Assembly (NCBI GenBank): GCA_021736185.1
Contig: JAIPGJ010000011.1
Span: 1-42,595, forward strand
Direction: 5' to 3'
Length of the DNA: 42,595 nt
Source of the DNA: Fidelibacterota bacterium
GTDB taxonomy: Bacteria > Fidelibacterota > UBA8477 > JABMPR01
The position numbers were made by a program, and so were the translations under genes. Positions 25,490 to 36,341 of the stretch are shown piece after piece (position 1 is the first letter of the stretch; the number at the start of each line of letters is the position of its first letter). The notes beneath the pieces were generated by a model. The model was not told the origin of the DNA. It did no database searches and saw nothing but the letters and a program-made list of their open reading frames with translations.

Positions 25490-25852
25490 TTACTCCACCA
25501 GGGACTGGCTTAGTTGGATGACATTGCCATCTGGATCAGTAAAAGAGGCCAGGCGGGTTAGGCCGGGAATTTCTTCTTTGTCAAATATTTTAATACCTTT
25601 TCCCCTCAGAAAGAGTTCAGCTTTTTCAAGACTTTCTACATCGAGAACCAGAGCACCGATAGGATTCGCATTGGTTGCCTTCACGCCATGAATGGCAATT
25701 TTTGCACCTGGACTAATTTGAAATTCAGCCCAACTGGTATCTTGATCTTCCAACACCAATTCAAACTCTAAATCATCTCTATAAAAAGTTTTTGCTCGCT
25801 CAAAATCAACGACGGGAAACCACACCAGATCAAACTGTTTATACCAACTCAT
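25490..25852 (-). CDS. VOC (glyoxalase/bleomycin resistance-like) family protein
   Basis: LVWFPVVDFERAKTFYRDDLEFELVLEDQD...LASFTDPDGNVIQLSQ. Confidence 0.9.
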   Translation of the reverse strand: MSWYKQFDLVWFPVVDFERAKTFYRDDLEFELVLEDQDTSWAEFQISPGAKIAIHGVKATNANPIGALVLDVESLEKAELFLRGKGIKIFDKEEIPGLTRLASFTDPDGNVIQLSQSLVE

Positions 25853-25861
25853 TCATCTCCC

Positions 25862-26581
25862 TCACACAATGGTTAAAAGTTCTTCAAGTTCACCGAAGCT
25901 GTCAACAACAAAATTCGCTTCTTTTAAGGAATCCTGCCCACAACTTGTGGTTATCCCTACCGTTTGACACCCTGCTGCAGTAGCCGATCTCAGCCCTGTC
26001 GGGGAATCTTCAATAACCAGAGCCTGGGCAGGCTCCACCCCACATATTTCACAGGCTTTCAAGTAGGAATCTGGAGCCGGTTTGGTCTCTTTAACATCAC
26101 TCGATGTAACAATAAAATCAAAATCAACCTCAATGTTGGAGTTTTTAAAAATCTCATCAATAAGGGGTCTTGGGGTAGCGGTAACCATGGCTACGTGACT
26201 CACCTGCTTACGGATTTTTCTATAAAATTGCTGGAATCCCGGGGTGTAATGGACGGAAGAGGAAAACTCAGACCAAAGCAGTTTTCTTCCATTTTCCTGA
26301 AGCGTTGGCATATCTACATCCAGTTCAAACGTTGCCTTAAATCGTTCATAGAAAAGTGTCTCGGCTATGCCACGGTTGGATTCATAATAGGGCTGTGGTA
26401 TGTGGATTCCATACATATCACCAAGTTTTTTGGTGGCTCGATCATACACGTCTTCACTTTGCACAACGACACCATCAAAATCGAAGAGTATCGCCTTTAG
26501 GCGGCCAAGATCAGGACGTTTTGTCAAGGGTACTGGGTGCTCTCTAAATAATGAATTAAAGGATAAATCAACCACCGTCAA
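25862..26581 (-). CDS. HAD-superfamily hydrolase (beta-phosphoglucomutase-like)
   Basis: LFDFDGVVVQSEDVYDRA, MVTATPRPL, KPAPDSYLKACEICGVEPAQALVIEDSPTGLRSATAAG. Confidence 0.93.
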   Translation of the reverse strand: MTVVDLSFNSLFREHPVPLTKRPDLGRLKAILFDFDGVVVQSEDVYDRATKKLGDMYGIHIPQPYYESNRGIAETLFYERFKATFELDVDMPTLQENGRKLLWSEFSSSVHYTPGFQQFYRKIRKQVSHVAMVTATPRPLIDEIFKNSNIEVDFDFIVTSSDVKETKPAPDSYLKACEICGVEPAQALVIEDSPTGLRSATAAGCQTVGITTSCGQDSLKEANFVVDSFGELEELLTIV

Positions 26582-27155
26582 CAGTTGCCCAACCCGGATT
26601 TTTTGGTGTTGGTGGCAGGTTGGCGATTTCGCTGAAATAATAATTACCGATATGTTTCACAATATCCTTGATGGAAAGACAGAACACCGGTCTATTGGCC
26701 TCGTCTACGATAGGCACGTGCCGATAACCACCCAAAACCATGTAATTCAAGGCAAAGGCCAAGGGTGCATCACTGGTCAAAGTATCCGGATCGGTGGTCA
26801 TATAATCCTGAACATCAATATCCTTGTGGGCTAAATTTTTCCCTACAATTCTTCGAATGATATCTCGTTCAGTAAATATGCCTGCCAGCTTTTCATCTTC
26901 TGTTATAAGCAGGCAACCAATTCGCTCATCTTGCATCAACTGCAGACAATCTGAAATACTCGTATCTCCAGGAATGCAAATTGATTTTCTGAGCTTCAAA
27001 CTGTTGACTGGATCGTTGAGATGGATGATTTCTCTGGACTTCGTTTTTACGGAAGATTCCCCTTCATTCATCTCTTTTATTTCATCATCGATATGTTCAT
27101 TGTCATCACTCATGTGGTCCTCCATAATCAATCTGGAATATAGAACATATTTCAT
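26568..27155 (-). CDS. CBS-domain pair protein
   Basis: GDTSISDCLQLMQDERIGCLLITEDEKLAGIFTERDIIRR...DYMTTDPDTLTSDAPLAFALNYMVLGGYRHVPIVD. Confidence 0.92.
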   Translation of the reverse strand: MKYVLYSRLIMEDHMSDDNEHIDDEIKEMNEGESSVKTKSREIIHLNDPVNSLKLRKSICIPGDTSISDCLQLMQDERIGCLLITEDEKLAGIFTERDIIRRIVGKNLAHKDIDVQDYMTTDPDTLTSDAPLAFALNYMVLGGYRHVPIVDEANRPVFCLSIKDIVKHIGNYYFSEIANLPPTPKNPGWATVDGG

Positions 27156-27333
27156 GAAAAACAGCTAGTTCTGATAAATACAGGCAAATTACAATTCAGC
27201 TGACAGGCGAATAGTCAACAGCTACCTTCAAAGTTGATGGAGACTTTCACCATTGTTTGCCATTGCGGACTTAGATGATTGAATGTGGGAATAATTAACC
27301 GCCCCGGAACCTCTCGTGGTGATCTGACAGAAC

Positions 27334-27363
27334 AAAAAAGGCCACCCGACGGGATGGCCTTTT
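27334..27363. terminator. Intrinsic terminator downstream of 27385-28491 gene
   Basis: aaaaaaggccacccgacgggatggcctttt. Confidence 0.85.
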
Positions 27364-27384
27364 GAATAAGCTTTTGTGAAGCAA

Positions 27385-28491
27385 TTATCTTAGTGAAATA
27401 CCAAATCCAGCTGTGAGAACACTATTGGTTGGTGTTTGACTCACATGAACGTTGAAGTAAGTCAAGGGGATCAGTTTCAAATGAAGACCTGCACCCAATC
27501 TCAGACCGGGATCGGTTTCCATATCAAACTGGATACGATCGTTTTCAATGCCATAGGATGGATCCACATCATAACCAATACTCAGGGAACTCATCTCATA
27601 GGCAGCATCCACATAGACACCCACTCCAAAAATCAGAAGATTCATTGATTTACCGACCTGGAGACCGATTGAAGTATTGCTGGATTCAATCAGATCACCA
27701 ATACTCATCTGGGAGTAGAAGGCACCGGCTGTAATGTCAACGGGGAAAAGAGGAATTGGAATAAATTGATCAATATTCACACGCACGCCACCACCATACA
27801 TGCTAAAAGTACCAATATCTTCGAGCTCTGCTTCAGGGAAACCACGGACAGTCAGCTCGACACCCATGGGGAGTCCCAGGGAAATCTGAGGCATAACCAG
27901 AGGAAGTGCTGGCAATCCAATTCCAGGAGGAAGTGGAAAATCCAAGTCCAGGTTTGCAACTTCGCCAGAAATATTGGCGTTGGCAATTGCAACATCAATG
28001 GCTGCAGCCGGTACACCTGCAGCGGCAAGCTCCTGGCGTAAATGGTCTTCAAATAATCCGGCGAGATGGCCTTGGTTAGTTACCAATAAACCGGCACTAT
28101 CGGCTGGCCCAAAAAAGGTTGGCGTTCGCGTATCGGACTCATAGTATATGTCTGCAAAGGTGAGTGAAAGGGGATTAATGTCCCGACCCACAAGATCATC
28201 AAGGTCAAACTCCATTTCATTTTCATTCAGAGCAAAATTGAAAAATTCACTTTCCTCTGGAACAGCAGCAATCATTGCTTTGACACTAATATCAAAACCC
28301 AGCATTTTGTGAACGCGAGAGCGATGATACCAACCTGAATTCATGGATGACCCAAAAGCATCCCCCAGTGGTTGGAGATACATCTGCGCATTATCGCTAA
28401 GCATGGTGCCCAGATTCTCTTCCAATGTTTGCCCAAAGGCGCCGACAGCGAGAGTGAGCATCAAAACTAAAACCAGTACCTTTTTAATCAT
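27385..28491 (-). CDS. Secreted/outer-membrane protein, DUF6588-like
   Basis: Signal peptide; ENLGTMLSDNAQMYLQPLGDAFGSSMNSGWYHRSRVHKMLGFDISVKAM; barrel-like C-terminus ending ITLR-like GFGISLR. Confidence 0.7.
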   Translation of the reverse strand: MIKKVLVLVLMLTLAVGAFGQTLEENLGTMLSDNAQMYLQPLGDAFGSSMNSGWYHRSRVHKMLGFDISVKAMIAAVPEESEFFNFALNENEMEFDLDDLVGRDINPLSLTFADIYYESDTRTPTFFGPADSAGLLVTNQGHLAGLFEDHLRQELAAAGVPAAAIDVAIANANISGEVANLDLDFPLPPGIGLPALPLVMPQISLGLPMGVELTVRGFPEAELEDIGTFSMYGGGVRVNIDQFIPIPLFPVDITAGAFYSQMSIGDLIESSNTSIGLQVGKSMNLLIFGVGVYVDAAYEMSSLSIGYDVDPSYGIENDRIQFDMETDPGLRLGAGLHLKLIPLTYFNVHVSQTPTNSVLTAGFGISLR

Positions 28492-28683
28492 ATTTCCTCC
28501 TTAAGAAATTTTTTAAATAATTATCATTCAATATATGGATTACTTTAACCCAGTTCAAAGCTCGAATAAGCCCTTGTGCGCCAGGTCAAATCACTGAAAA
28601 GTAAACAATCTTTAAAAATTTGCCAGTACTAATTATTAATGAATTAGCTACATACTGAGTATCAACCGACATGATATTTTGAA

Positions 28684-29268
28684 TCAAAACGATCGTTTCA
28701 AATCCCATTGACGCCTTAATTCGTACAACATAATCCCGAAGGCTACTGCCACATTCATGGAACTCTTCATACCATTTTGGGGGAGTTCAACGGCAAAATC
28801 ACATTCCTTAACAATAGCATCCTGCACGCCTACGCCTTCATTCCCCACCACAAAAACCAGGGGGAAGTCATATTCAACGCTAGAGTAGGATCGACTCCGG
28901 GTGGTATGTTCCAACGCGATGGCTACATACCCCCGTTGTTTTAAGGCACGAATGGCCTCAACGGGATCAGGGATGCTTCGCCAGGGAACAGAATACTCAG
29001 CTCCCAGAGCCGTTTTCGTAATTTCTTTCCGTGGTGGTGAGGCCGTATAACCACTGATAATGATTTCCTCCAACCAGGCACCATCGGCAGTTCGAAACAT
29101 GGAACCCACGTTGAACATACTGCGAATATTATCCAGTAGGGCTACCACTGGCATGCGGGGACGTCGCTCCAACTCATCATAATCCGGGTTGTTATCCCTG
29201 AAAACATTATGGGGAATCGTTCGCAGGGGCTCCTGATATATATTTACTGTTTCCTTAGGCTTGGTCAT
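28684..29268 (-). CDS. TrmH/SpoU-family RNA methyltransferase
   Basis: LDNIRSMFNVGSMFRTADG, FVVGNEGVGVQDAIV, LPQNGMKSSMNVAVAFGIMLYEL. Confidence 0.95.
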   Translation of the reverse strand: MTKPKETVNIYQEPLRTIPHNVFRDNNPDYDELERRPRMPVVALLDNIRSMFNVGSMFRTADGAWLEEIIISGYTASPPRKEITKTALGAEYSVPWRSIPDPVEAIRALKQRGYVAIALEHTTRSRSYSSVEYDFPLVFVVGNEGVGVQDAIVKECDFAVELPQNGMKSSMNVAVAFGIMLYELRRQWDLKRSF

Positions 29269-29328
29269 ACTCTCTCAGCGACATAATGCGTGTCTTGAAA
29301 CCCTTCGGCATAGCTCCAGGCTTATTCG

Positions 29329-29685
29329 TTAGGATATCTGGTATTCCTTAATCAAAACTTTTCTCAGCGAAAATCCGGCATAACCAGCCACCAGAGCGAC
29401 CAAAAAACCGATGAGTCCCGTGGCTAAAGCCAAAACCAGACCCGATCCAACACCCATGACCTCAGAGACACGGGCAACGATGATTTCACCCCCATTTTTC
29501 CACTGATACACCGCCATCCCGAACCAGAGCAGAAAGACGCCCAGTCCCGTACCAGCGGAAGCCTTGAGCGCTGAATCTTTTTCCAGAAAGCCCAGCACCA
29601 GAGGAACCAGGACGATCCACCACCAGGAATAAAACAGAAGTTGCAGAATAAATATGATTACCAGGGGTAATAAAATGTTGATCAT
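29329..29685 (-). CDS. Small multi-pass membrane protein of unknown function
   Basis: Four predicted hydrophobic segments; overlaps the end of the penicillin acylase gene by 4 nt. Confidence 0.65.
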   Translation of the reverse strand: MINILLPLVIIFILQLLFYSWWWIVLVPLVLGFLEKDSALKASAGTGLGVFLLWFGMAVYQWKNGGEIIVARVSEVMGVGSGLVLALATGLIGFLVALVAGYAGFSLRKVLIKEYQIS

Positions 29686-32108
29686 TGATAATTCCTTAAG
29701 TGAGTCAATGAGAGGTTTGAATTATTTCCTGTTTCAGCTGAACTCAGAAAATGAATATCATAATATTTGCCTGCGACCCAGTCATTTACAGCATTGTCAT
29801 AATATTTTGAACCAGGATTCCCCGACTGCCCCCCCGGGAAAATACCTCTGGCTATGGGCTGCTTACCCAGCTCTACCAACATACGCCACGAAGGCCCATG
29901 GGTTTTCTTGGTCGCGTTGATGATCCCACTCCCGCCTCCTGTATAGAGGTTGGTGCGCCCCAAACCTTTCACAGAAAGCAAATGGTTAATATCCGTTCCC
30001 CGGGCGCGACCCAATTCCCAGGCGTCTCCATAAGGACCCAGCTCCGCTCCCAAGTCTTTTATGGTTTGTTGGAAAGCGAGATTGATGATTTCGCTTCGTC
30101 CTTCCTGTTCTGGAGTATGAATATCATCATAATAAGGCAGTTTTAGTTCTTTAAGGAGCAACCTGGCTGTCACTGATCGGGCGGGAATTTTTCTGACTTC
30201 ACCAAAAATAGTCAATTCATCATCCCATATGGCCTTTTCAATATGTAGCCACCACTGCTTATAGACCCAGGCTGCCTTTTCATCGGGGTCCGACACATAA
30301 CTCCAGGCCTGGAGATCATTAATAATGGCTTCCATCTCGCTGGAGGGGGCTTCAACTTTCAACTGGTTGAGGAGAAAGGGCAGCATGAGTTGTGCCTGCT
30401 TATTAAAATTATCCATATGCATGTCCTGCATATCTTCAAACTTAATTTTATTCAATTGTCCGAGACGATCATTGATCCGTGAGCCCCGCTCATAATCATC
30501 ATAATCCCAGCCCAGGTAATATGGATAATTCTTGCCCGTGGGATTTTGGTTGGCTGAGCTGACATAACCACTCCATGGGTTCGAAATGGTGGGAAGCTGA
30601 TCATAGGGAATCCAATCCTGCCATTCCCCAAGGGTATCGCGACCGGCCCGGACAAATTTCCCCTGATCTTGACCTCGTAAAGGATATTTCCCATTATGAC
30701 GAATACCAATATCACCGTCCCTGGCAGCCATGGCAAAATTTTGTCCAGGAGAATCAAAATCTTCAAGAGCTGTAAAAAACGACTCCTTATCTGTAGCAAG
30801 ATTCATCTTTCTGATGGCAATCATTTCATTAGAGGGATCGTGGGGGACCCAACGCATGGCCAGGCCTGTGGGATGGCCGTTCTCCAATCGGTTTTCACCA
30901 AAATAGACCAGGGGTCCAAAGCGGGTGACGGCAAAAGTATCCAGCTCCGTTTCACCATCGCGGATAAAAATTTCCTCAATTCTTAAATCAGCTTTAACCC
31001 ACTCATCCCGGTAGAGATATTCAGTGTAACTATCATCCTTAAATTCGATTTCAAACCAATCCATGGCATCGCTGGCGGCGTTGGTCATTCCCCAGGCAAT
31101 ATCCTGATTGAATCCAATGATCACGGCTGGAGCTCCTGGCAGGGAGACGCCATAAACATTCATATCAGGGGTGCTCAGTTGGATCTCATACCAGATGGAA
31201 GGCAGCTTTAATCCAAGATGAGGATCATTGGCCAACATGGGATATCCCGAGGCTGTTTTACTCCCTGAAACCGCCCAGTTATTGCTTCCATTATCAGGAT
31301 CCGGTTCGCCATTTTTAAGATCGCGGACAAATTGGGGTTCGAAAAATGGGGGTATGGAATCCGGCGTCATGGCCTCAAAACGCCAGGGTTTCCCGGCCGG
31401 GACAACTGGATCCGTGAGGGGTGTATCTTCTGGATAAAAAGTTTGCACAAATTCCTCACCCAGGGTAGCCTGAATGATGCTCATGTCCATTTCCGAATTA
31501 CGTCCGGTTAAATCCCAGGCCATAAACTTCAACAGCAGAGCTGTTTTCAAAGTTGACCAAACCTCAGGTTTATAGTTCAGCAGCTTATATTCCAGCGGTA
31601 GTGTGGCTGGAGTCAGGGTCTCGATCCAGGTGTTCACGCCATTGGCATAGGCTTGAAGTATGAGATGGGTCTCCGAATCCTTATCCATGTGCTGAATGGC
31701 AGTTTCGGCAGCCATTAACAAGCCCCGGCGACGCTGCATTTTGTCGAATTCCAAGGCCTTGGCGCCAATGATTTCTGAAACACGTCCAGCTGCCACGTGA
31801 GTTTGAAACTCCATCTGCCAGAGGCGATGACGGGCAGTTAAAAAGCCCTGGGCAAAATAAATGTCATAGGTATTCTCTGCAAAGACATGGGGGACCTGTC
31901 GCTCATCCCAGACCACCTTAACCTCATCTCGAAGTCCATTTACATCAAGCACTTCATTAAGTTGATCCAGTTTTTCGCCGTTTTGCCAGAATCCAGCGAA
32001 TGGATTTAAAAATTTTCCCAACGGCGGTATGCTGCCCTGACTGTTGTTCAGCAGGTTAAACAGCAGCAGCAGGAGCAAAAACGCCAGGATCGTTTTTATT
32101 AGTCTCAT
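29682..32108 (-). CDS. Penicillin acylase (Ntn-hydrolase) family protein
   Basis: DERQVPHVFAENTYDIYFAQGFLTARHRLWQMEF; GSNNWAVSGSKTASGYPMLANDPHLGL nucleophile Ser; GQSGNPGSKYYDNAVNDW. Confidence 0.95.
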   Translation of the reverse strand: MRLIKTILAFLLLLLLFNLLNNSQGSIPPLGKFLNPFAGFWQNGEKLDQLNEVLDVNGLRDEVKVVWDERQVPHVFAENTYDIYFAQGFLTARHRLWQMEFQTHVAAGRVSEIIGAKALEFDKMQRRRGLLMAAETAIQHMDKDSETHLILQAYANGVNTWIETLTPATLPLEYKLLNYKPEVWSTLKTALLLKFMAWDLTGRNSEMDMSIIQATLGEEFVQTFYPEDTPLTDPVVPAGKPWRFEAMTPDSIPPFFEPQFVRDLKNGEPDPDNGSNNWAVSGSKTASGYPMLANDPHLGLKLPSIWYEIQLSTPDMNVYGVSLPGAPAVIIGFNQDIAWGMTNAASDAMDWFEIEFKDDSYTEYLYRDEWVKADLRIEEIFIRDGETELDTFAVTRFGPLVYFGENRLENGHPTGLAMRWVPHDPSNEMIAIRKMNLATDKESFFTALEDFDSPGQNFAMAARDGDIGIRHNGKYPLRGQDQGKFVRAGRDTLGEWQDWIPYDQLPTISNPWSGYVSSANQNPTGKNYPYYLGWDYDDYERGSRINDRLGQLNKIKFEDMQDMHMDNFNKQAQLMLPFLLNQLKVEAPSSEMEAIINDLQAWSYVSDPDEKAAWVYKQWWLHIEKAIWDDELTIFGEVRKIPARSVTARLLLKELKLPYYDDIHTPEQEGRSEIINLAFQQTIKDLGAELGPYGDAWELGRARGTDINHLLSVKGLGRTNLYTGGGSGIINATKKTHGPSWRMLVELGKQPIARGIFPGGQSGNPGSKYYDNAVNDWVAGKYYDIHFLSSAETGNNSNLSLTHLRNYQ

Positions 32109-32737
32109 AATAAATATCCTAATTCTGGAAAGCGTTGAGCCAGTTCCCTGGCAAAGCTGGGAAAATCAACATAATGGATGACATGGATACCCAGGTGGTT
32201 AGCTGCTTGAATGTTCACTTCTAAATCATCAATAAATAAAATTTCCTCTGGGCGGAAACCACTCTGCTTAATGGCTGTTTCGTAGATCAGCGGTTCCGGT
32301 TTCATACTGCCTACCATAAAACTGTAGGTTCCACCGGTAACCCATTTCATAAAGGGGAAATCCTGTATAAGCAGGTCATAATGAAAATCATTGGTGTTAC
32401 TCAATAACCAAACAGGAAAATCCTGGCAAGCACGCTGTAAAAATGCCACGCTCTCTGCGCAAGGGAACAGAACATCCTGCCAATAAGACTTGAAAGTATC
32501 CATATCCATGGTCTGCTGGCTATCGTAATTGATCAGGAGTTGTTCATAAAACTGGTTCGAGGTCAAATGTCCTTTTTCGTAGGCATTGAGCAACTCCCTG
32601 GTCATCCCCTGCTTGATTTTTTCAGAGCTCAAGCCCAGTTCCTCTGACAGCTTATGGATCGAGCCACTGGAATCAACTTTGACCAGAACACCGCCGATAT
32701 CAAAGAAAATTGCCTTTATTTTTTGCTGGGGATTCAT
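32105..32737 (-). CDS. HAD-superfamily hydrolase (subfamily IA)
   Basis: IFFDIGGVLVKVD, LLSNTNDFHYD, FIDDLEVNIQAANHLGIHVIHY. Confidence 0.92.
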   Translation of the reverse strand: MNPQQKIKAIFFDIGGVLVKVDSSGSIHKLSEELGLSSEKIKQGMTRELLNAYEKGHLTSNQFYEQLLINYDSQQTMDMDTFKSYWQDVLFPCAESVAFLQRACQDFPVWLLSNTNDFHYDLLIQDFPFMKWVTGGTYSFMVGSMKPEPLIYETAIKQSGFRPEEILFIDDLEVNIQAANHLGIHVIHYVDFPSFARELAQRFPELGYLL

Positions 32738-32752
32738 GCCGGACCTGAAGTT

Positions 32753-33697
32753 CTAGAGGGTTTCTCGGGAGGCTGTGCGCTGCCCCTTAAAAAGGAGCAG
32801 GATTAGCAGCCTGGGAATCAGAGAAAGATAGAGTAATACACCTACGATAAAGTTGAGTGGTTGCTGATGCAGCCGGGTAAAGTGTTTTTCAAAATATCTG
32901 AAGAATGAAACATGGGAACTGATGGTCATCTTCAATTTCACCTGTTTGACACTGGTCCCGCCCAGGTGTTGAATGGCATATTCAGGAAGATACCAGATGG
33001 CATACCCGGCTTCTTTAATGCGTTTGCATAAATCCACATCATTAAAAAACATGGGGAAGTTTGGATCAAACCCATTTAAAGCCCTGAAAACATCACCGCG
33101 TATGAGCAGGGCGGCACCGGCAGGTTGATCCACCACGCGTCGCGATTGATGATCAAAATCGCCCATCTTCCAGCCATTGAATCTGGGGCTTTCAGGATAG
33201 AGAGCTGCCAGACCGAAAACATTGTAGATAACATCCATATGGGTGGGAAAACGTCGGCAGGTTTTCTGTATGCGACCATCGGGGAACTGTAATTGAGGTG
33301 CCACCACAGCAATTTTTGCATCCTTCTCGAGCTCCTTCAACAGCTTTTTCAGGACACCTGGCTGAAGGATGGTATCCGGGTTCAGAATGAGGATATGCTC
33401 ACCCACAGCCAAATTCAGAGCCTGGTTATTCCCCACGGCAAAACCGCGGTTGGTCCGATTTTGCTCAACCTTAAGTGTGGGCCTTTGCTTTCTAAACGCA
33501 TTGAGAATTGAAATGGTATTATCGCTGGAATGATTATCAACGATGATGATTTCAGCTGCGAGGTCTTTAAGCTCCTGAAAAACACTTTCGACACAGGCCT
33601 CAATGGTCGTCCCCGAATTATAGGTGACGATAAGAATTGATAATTGATACGGGAATGACGTATCCACGAGGGAATTCCCGGATTGAGATTCAGACAT
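32753..33697 (-). CDS. Family 2 glycosyltransferase (rhamnosyltransferase-like)
   Basis: LSILIVTYNSGTTIEACVESV, VDNHSSDNT, NRGFAVGNNQAL, FNDVDLCKRIKEAGY, HLGGTS. Confidence 0.94.
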   Translation of the reverse strand: MSESQSGNSLVDTSFPYQLSILIVTYNSGTTIEACVESVFQELKDLAAEIIIVDNHSSDNTISILNAFRKQRPTLKVEQNRTNRGFAVGNNQALNLAVGEHILILNPDTILQPGVLKKLLKELEKDAKIAVVAPQLQFPDGRIQKTCRRFPTHMDVIYNVFGLAALYPESPRFNGWKMGDFDHQSRRVVDQPAGAALLIRGDVFRALNGFDPNFPMFFNDVDLCKRIKEAGYAIWYLPEYAIQHLGGTSVKQVKLKMTISSHVSFFRYFEKHFTRLHQQPLNFIVGVLLYLSLIPRLLILLLFKGQRTASRETL

Positions 33698-33714
33698 TAT
33701 TAAATACGATTGAT

Positions 33715-34770
33715 TTATTTGCTGCCGTTTCCAGCGAGGAGTGCTCGAATTTCTTTTTCCTCTCGATCGATACGTTCTATGTCACTGGATTTTTCGCGGA
33801 GGAAGGTTAACACTTCCAGAGCATTTTCATACATCCCCTGATCCTTGAAAATCTCCATGAGAGTAAAGGTTGCCATAGAGCGGTTTATATTGTGCTTAAT
33901 GGCCGGTTTTTTAGGTGCCGGGGGGCTATCCTGCGGTGGAGCTTGGCGGGGCGGGTGCGACACCGGGTTTTCGTCAAAATCGGTCATGTTTTCAGTCTGC
34001 TTCAAGACCTCTTTCAGAGGAGGTGTGGTGTCGGGAATTTCATATTCAGGAACCGGTGGTTCAGCTTTTATTTCTGGCTCAGCCTCATAAGCAAAGTCCT
34101 GCACAGGTGGGACCTCCGGGGCTGGCTCTGGAGGAGCTTGTGGCGCAGCCTGTGGAGGCGGCTGAGGGACCGTTTTTTGGACAGGTTCAGGGGCGGTGTA
34201 TTCCATTTCAGGTGGTACCGAATCTGGCAGGGCTAATGGATTCTCTTCATCTTCGTCGAGGGGCATCACCTCGACCAGGGCTGAGCGTTCCAGTCCCACG
34301 GCCAGGTCTTCCAGAAACTGGTATTCTCCTGGTTGAACCACATAATTACGTGAGTTAGGGAATTTTTTGTAAAATTGGACTGCATCCGGGTGTCCTGGCA
34401 AGGCCTTGTTGAGCAAATAAATCAGGAAGGCAACTTGCTGGGGTTCCATGGTATCGCCCAGGTTTTTGATCACTTCAATAATCACACCGGGGAAGGGTTC
34501 TTTGGTCAAAACGCATTCAATCATCTGCTTCATGGCATTGGTGACCTCACCCTTGGCCAGATAAATCTCCCCCATAAGTTTATGTAAAACACCGCGGCTT
34601 TCTACATTCTGGATGCCAAGCAGACAAATACTCAAGGCCCGATTGAGCTCACCGGCCTCCATGTTTTGTCGCGCATACCAGGCAAAAAGCTTCGACTGGG
34701 GATTCTTGAGCAAATAAGCTTCCAGGGTTGCCTGTTTTTTCAATAACTCATCATGATTTCTGATATCCAC
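33715..34770 (-). CDS. TPR-like protein with proline-rich linker
   Basis: Helical repeats ARQNMEAGELNRALSICLLGIQ, C-terminal ATFTLMEIFKDQGMYENALEVL; linker VPQPPPQAAPQAPPEPAPEVPP. Confidence 0.7.
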   Translation of the reverse strand: MDIRNHDELLKKQATLEAYLLKNPQSKLFAWYARQNMEAGELNRALSICLLGIQNVESRGVLHKLMGEIYLAKGEVTNAMKQMIECVLTKEPFPGVIIEVIKNLGDTMEPQQVAFLIYLLNKALPGHPDAVQFYKKFPNSRNYVVQPGEYQFLEDLAVGLERSALVEVMPLDEDEENPLALPDSVPPEMEYTAPEPVQKTVPQPPPQAAPQAPPEPAPEVPPVQDFAYEAEPEIKAEPPVPEYEIPDTTPPLKEVLKQTENMTDFDENPVSHPPRQAPPQDSPPAPKKPAIKHNINRSMATFTLMEIFKDQGMYENALEVLTFLREKSSDIERIDREEKEIRALLAGNGSK

Positions 34771-34790
34771 TTGAAACCTCTCTCCCTGAA

Positions 34791-36341
34791 CTATAGCGGG
34801 ATATTTCCGTGTTTTTTTTGTGGGTTTGAATCAACTTTATTTTCCAGCATTGCAAAAGCTCTGATGACTTTCATGCGGGTTTGTTTGGGTTCGATGACCT
34901 CGTCCACATAACCCCTTTCAGCCGCAGAATATGGATTTGCAAATCTTACAGCAAATTCATTGGTAAGACGTTCCAGGGCTTCCTCGGGGTCATCAGCCCG
35001 GGCAATTTCTTTTCTGAAAATAATTTCAGTCGCTCCTTTAGCGCCCATAACTGCGATTTCGGCACAGGGCCAGGCAAAATTGATATCCCCGCGAATATGC
35101 TTGGAGTTCATCACATCATACGCTCCGCCATAGGCTTTGCGAGTAATCACTGTGACTCTGGGTACGGTTGCTTCGGCAAAGGCGTATAATAATTTCGCGC
35201 CATGACGAATAATACCTCCCCATTCCTGGACCGTTCCAGGCAAAAACCCCGGGACATCCTCAAAAGTGAGCAGGGGAATATTAAAGGCGTCACAAAATCT
35301 AACAAAGCGAGCCCCTTTGACTGCTGAATCAATATCCAGAACGCCTGCAAGCACGGCCGGTTGATTGGCCACAACCCCGACAGATTTCCCATTCAAACGC
35401 ACAAAGCCGACGACCATATTCATGGCAAAATCTTGATGAACTTCATAGAACTCACCATGATCAACCACGCTTTGAATAACGTCCTTCATGTCATAGGGTT
35501 TGTTGGGGTTTTCGGGAACGATGGTATCCAAAATGATATCAACTCGATCAATGGGATCGGTGCACTCAATGTGAGGTGGATCTTCAAGATTATTTTGAGG
35601 AATAAAGCTTAATAGGCGTTTAATACCCTCAATGACTTCAATTTCATTTTCGCAGGTGAAGTGGCTGACTCCAGACTTGGATCCATGTGCTGTGGCCCCT
35701 CCCAGGTCTTCTTTACTGACTTCTTCATGAGTGACCGTTTTGACCACCTCCGGGCCAGTTACGAACATGTAGCTCGTGCCCTTGGTCATAAAGATGAAAT
35801 CTGTGATGGCTGGTGAATAGACGGCACCCCCGGCACAGGGACCCAGGATCGCTGATATCTGGGGAACCACGCCGCTCATCAGGGTGTTTCTCAGGAATAT
35901 ATCAGCATATCCTGCCAGACTGACCACACCTTCCTGGATGCGAGCTCCGCCGCTGTCATTCAAACCAATCACCGGCGCACCAACCTTGGCGGCTAAATCC
36001 ATGACTTTGACTATTTTTTCGGCGTAAGCCTCAGAGAGGGAGCCACCCATGACGGTGAAATCCTGGCTAAAGACGAAGACGGTGCGACCATTGATCGTTC
36101 CGTGGCCAGTGACCACTCCATCCCCTAAAAATTTTTGTTTTTCAAGACCAAAATTGGTGGAACGATGGGTTACCAGCATGCCCATTTCTTCAAATGAGCC
36201 TGGATCCAGGAGCAGATCAAGTCTTTCCCGGGCAGATAATTTTTGTTTGGCGTGCTGGGCATCCAGACGGTCCTGCCCGCCACCCAACAGGGCTTCTGCT
36301 TTCAGCTTGTTGAGTTGCGCCAGACGATCTCGGCGGTTCAT
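34791..36341 (-). CDS. Biotin-dependent acyl-CoA carboxyltransferase beta subunit (propionyl-/methylmalonyl-CoA type)
   Basis: [77 protein letters not shown]. Confidence 0.96.
   Translation of the reverse strand: MNRRDRLAQLNKLKAEALLGGGQDRLDAQHAKQKLSARERLDLLLDPGSFEEMGMLVTHRSTNFGLEKQKFLGDGVVTGHGTINGRTVFVFSQDFTVMGGSLSEAYAEKIVKVMDLAAKVGAPVIGLNDSGGARIQEGVVSLAGYADIFLRNTLMSGVVPQISAILGPCAGGAVYSPAITDFIFMTKGTSYMFVTGPEVVKTVTHEEVSKEDLGGATAHGSKSGVSHFTCENEIEVIEGIKRLLSFIPQNNLEDPPHIECTDPIDRVDIILDTIVPENPNKPYDMKDVIQSVVDHGEFYEVHQDFAMNMVVGFVRLNGKSVGVVANQPAVLAGVLDIDSAVKGARFVRFCDAFNIPLLTFEDVPGFLPGTVQEWGGIIRHGAKLLYAFAEATVPRVTVITRKAYGGAYDVMNSKHIRGDINFAWPCAEIAVMGAKGATEIIFRKEIARADDPEEALERLTNEFAVRFANPYSAAERGYVDEVIEPKQTRMKVIRAFAMLENKVDSNPQKKHGNIPL

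Noticed and set aside
33892-34358. Overlapping + strand ORFs with Trp/Arg/Leu- or Gln-rich sequence
   Set aside because: Antisense readthrough of the proline-rich linker of the TPR gene; no independent support.
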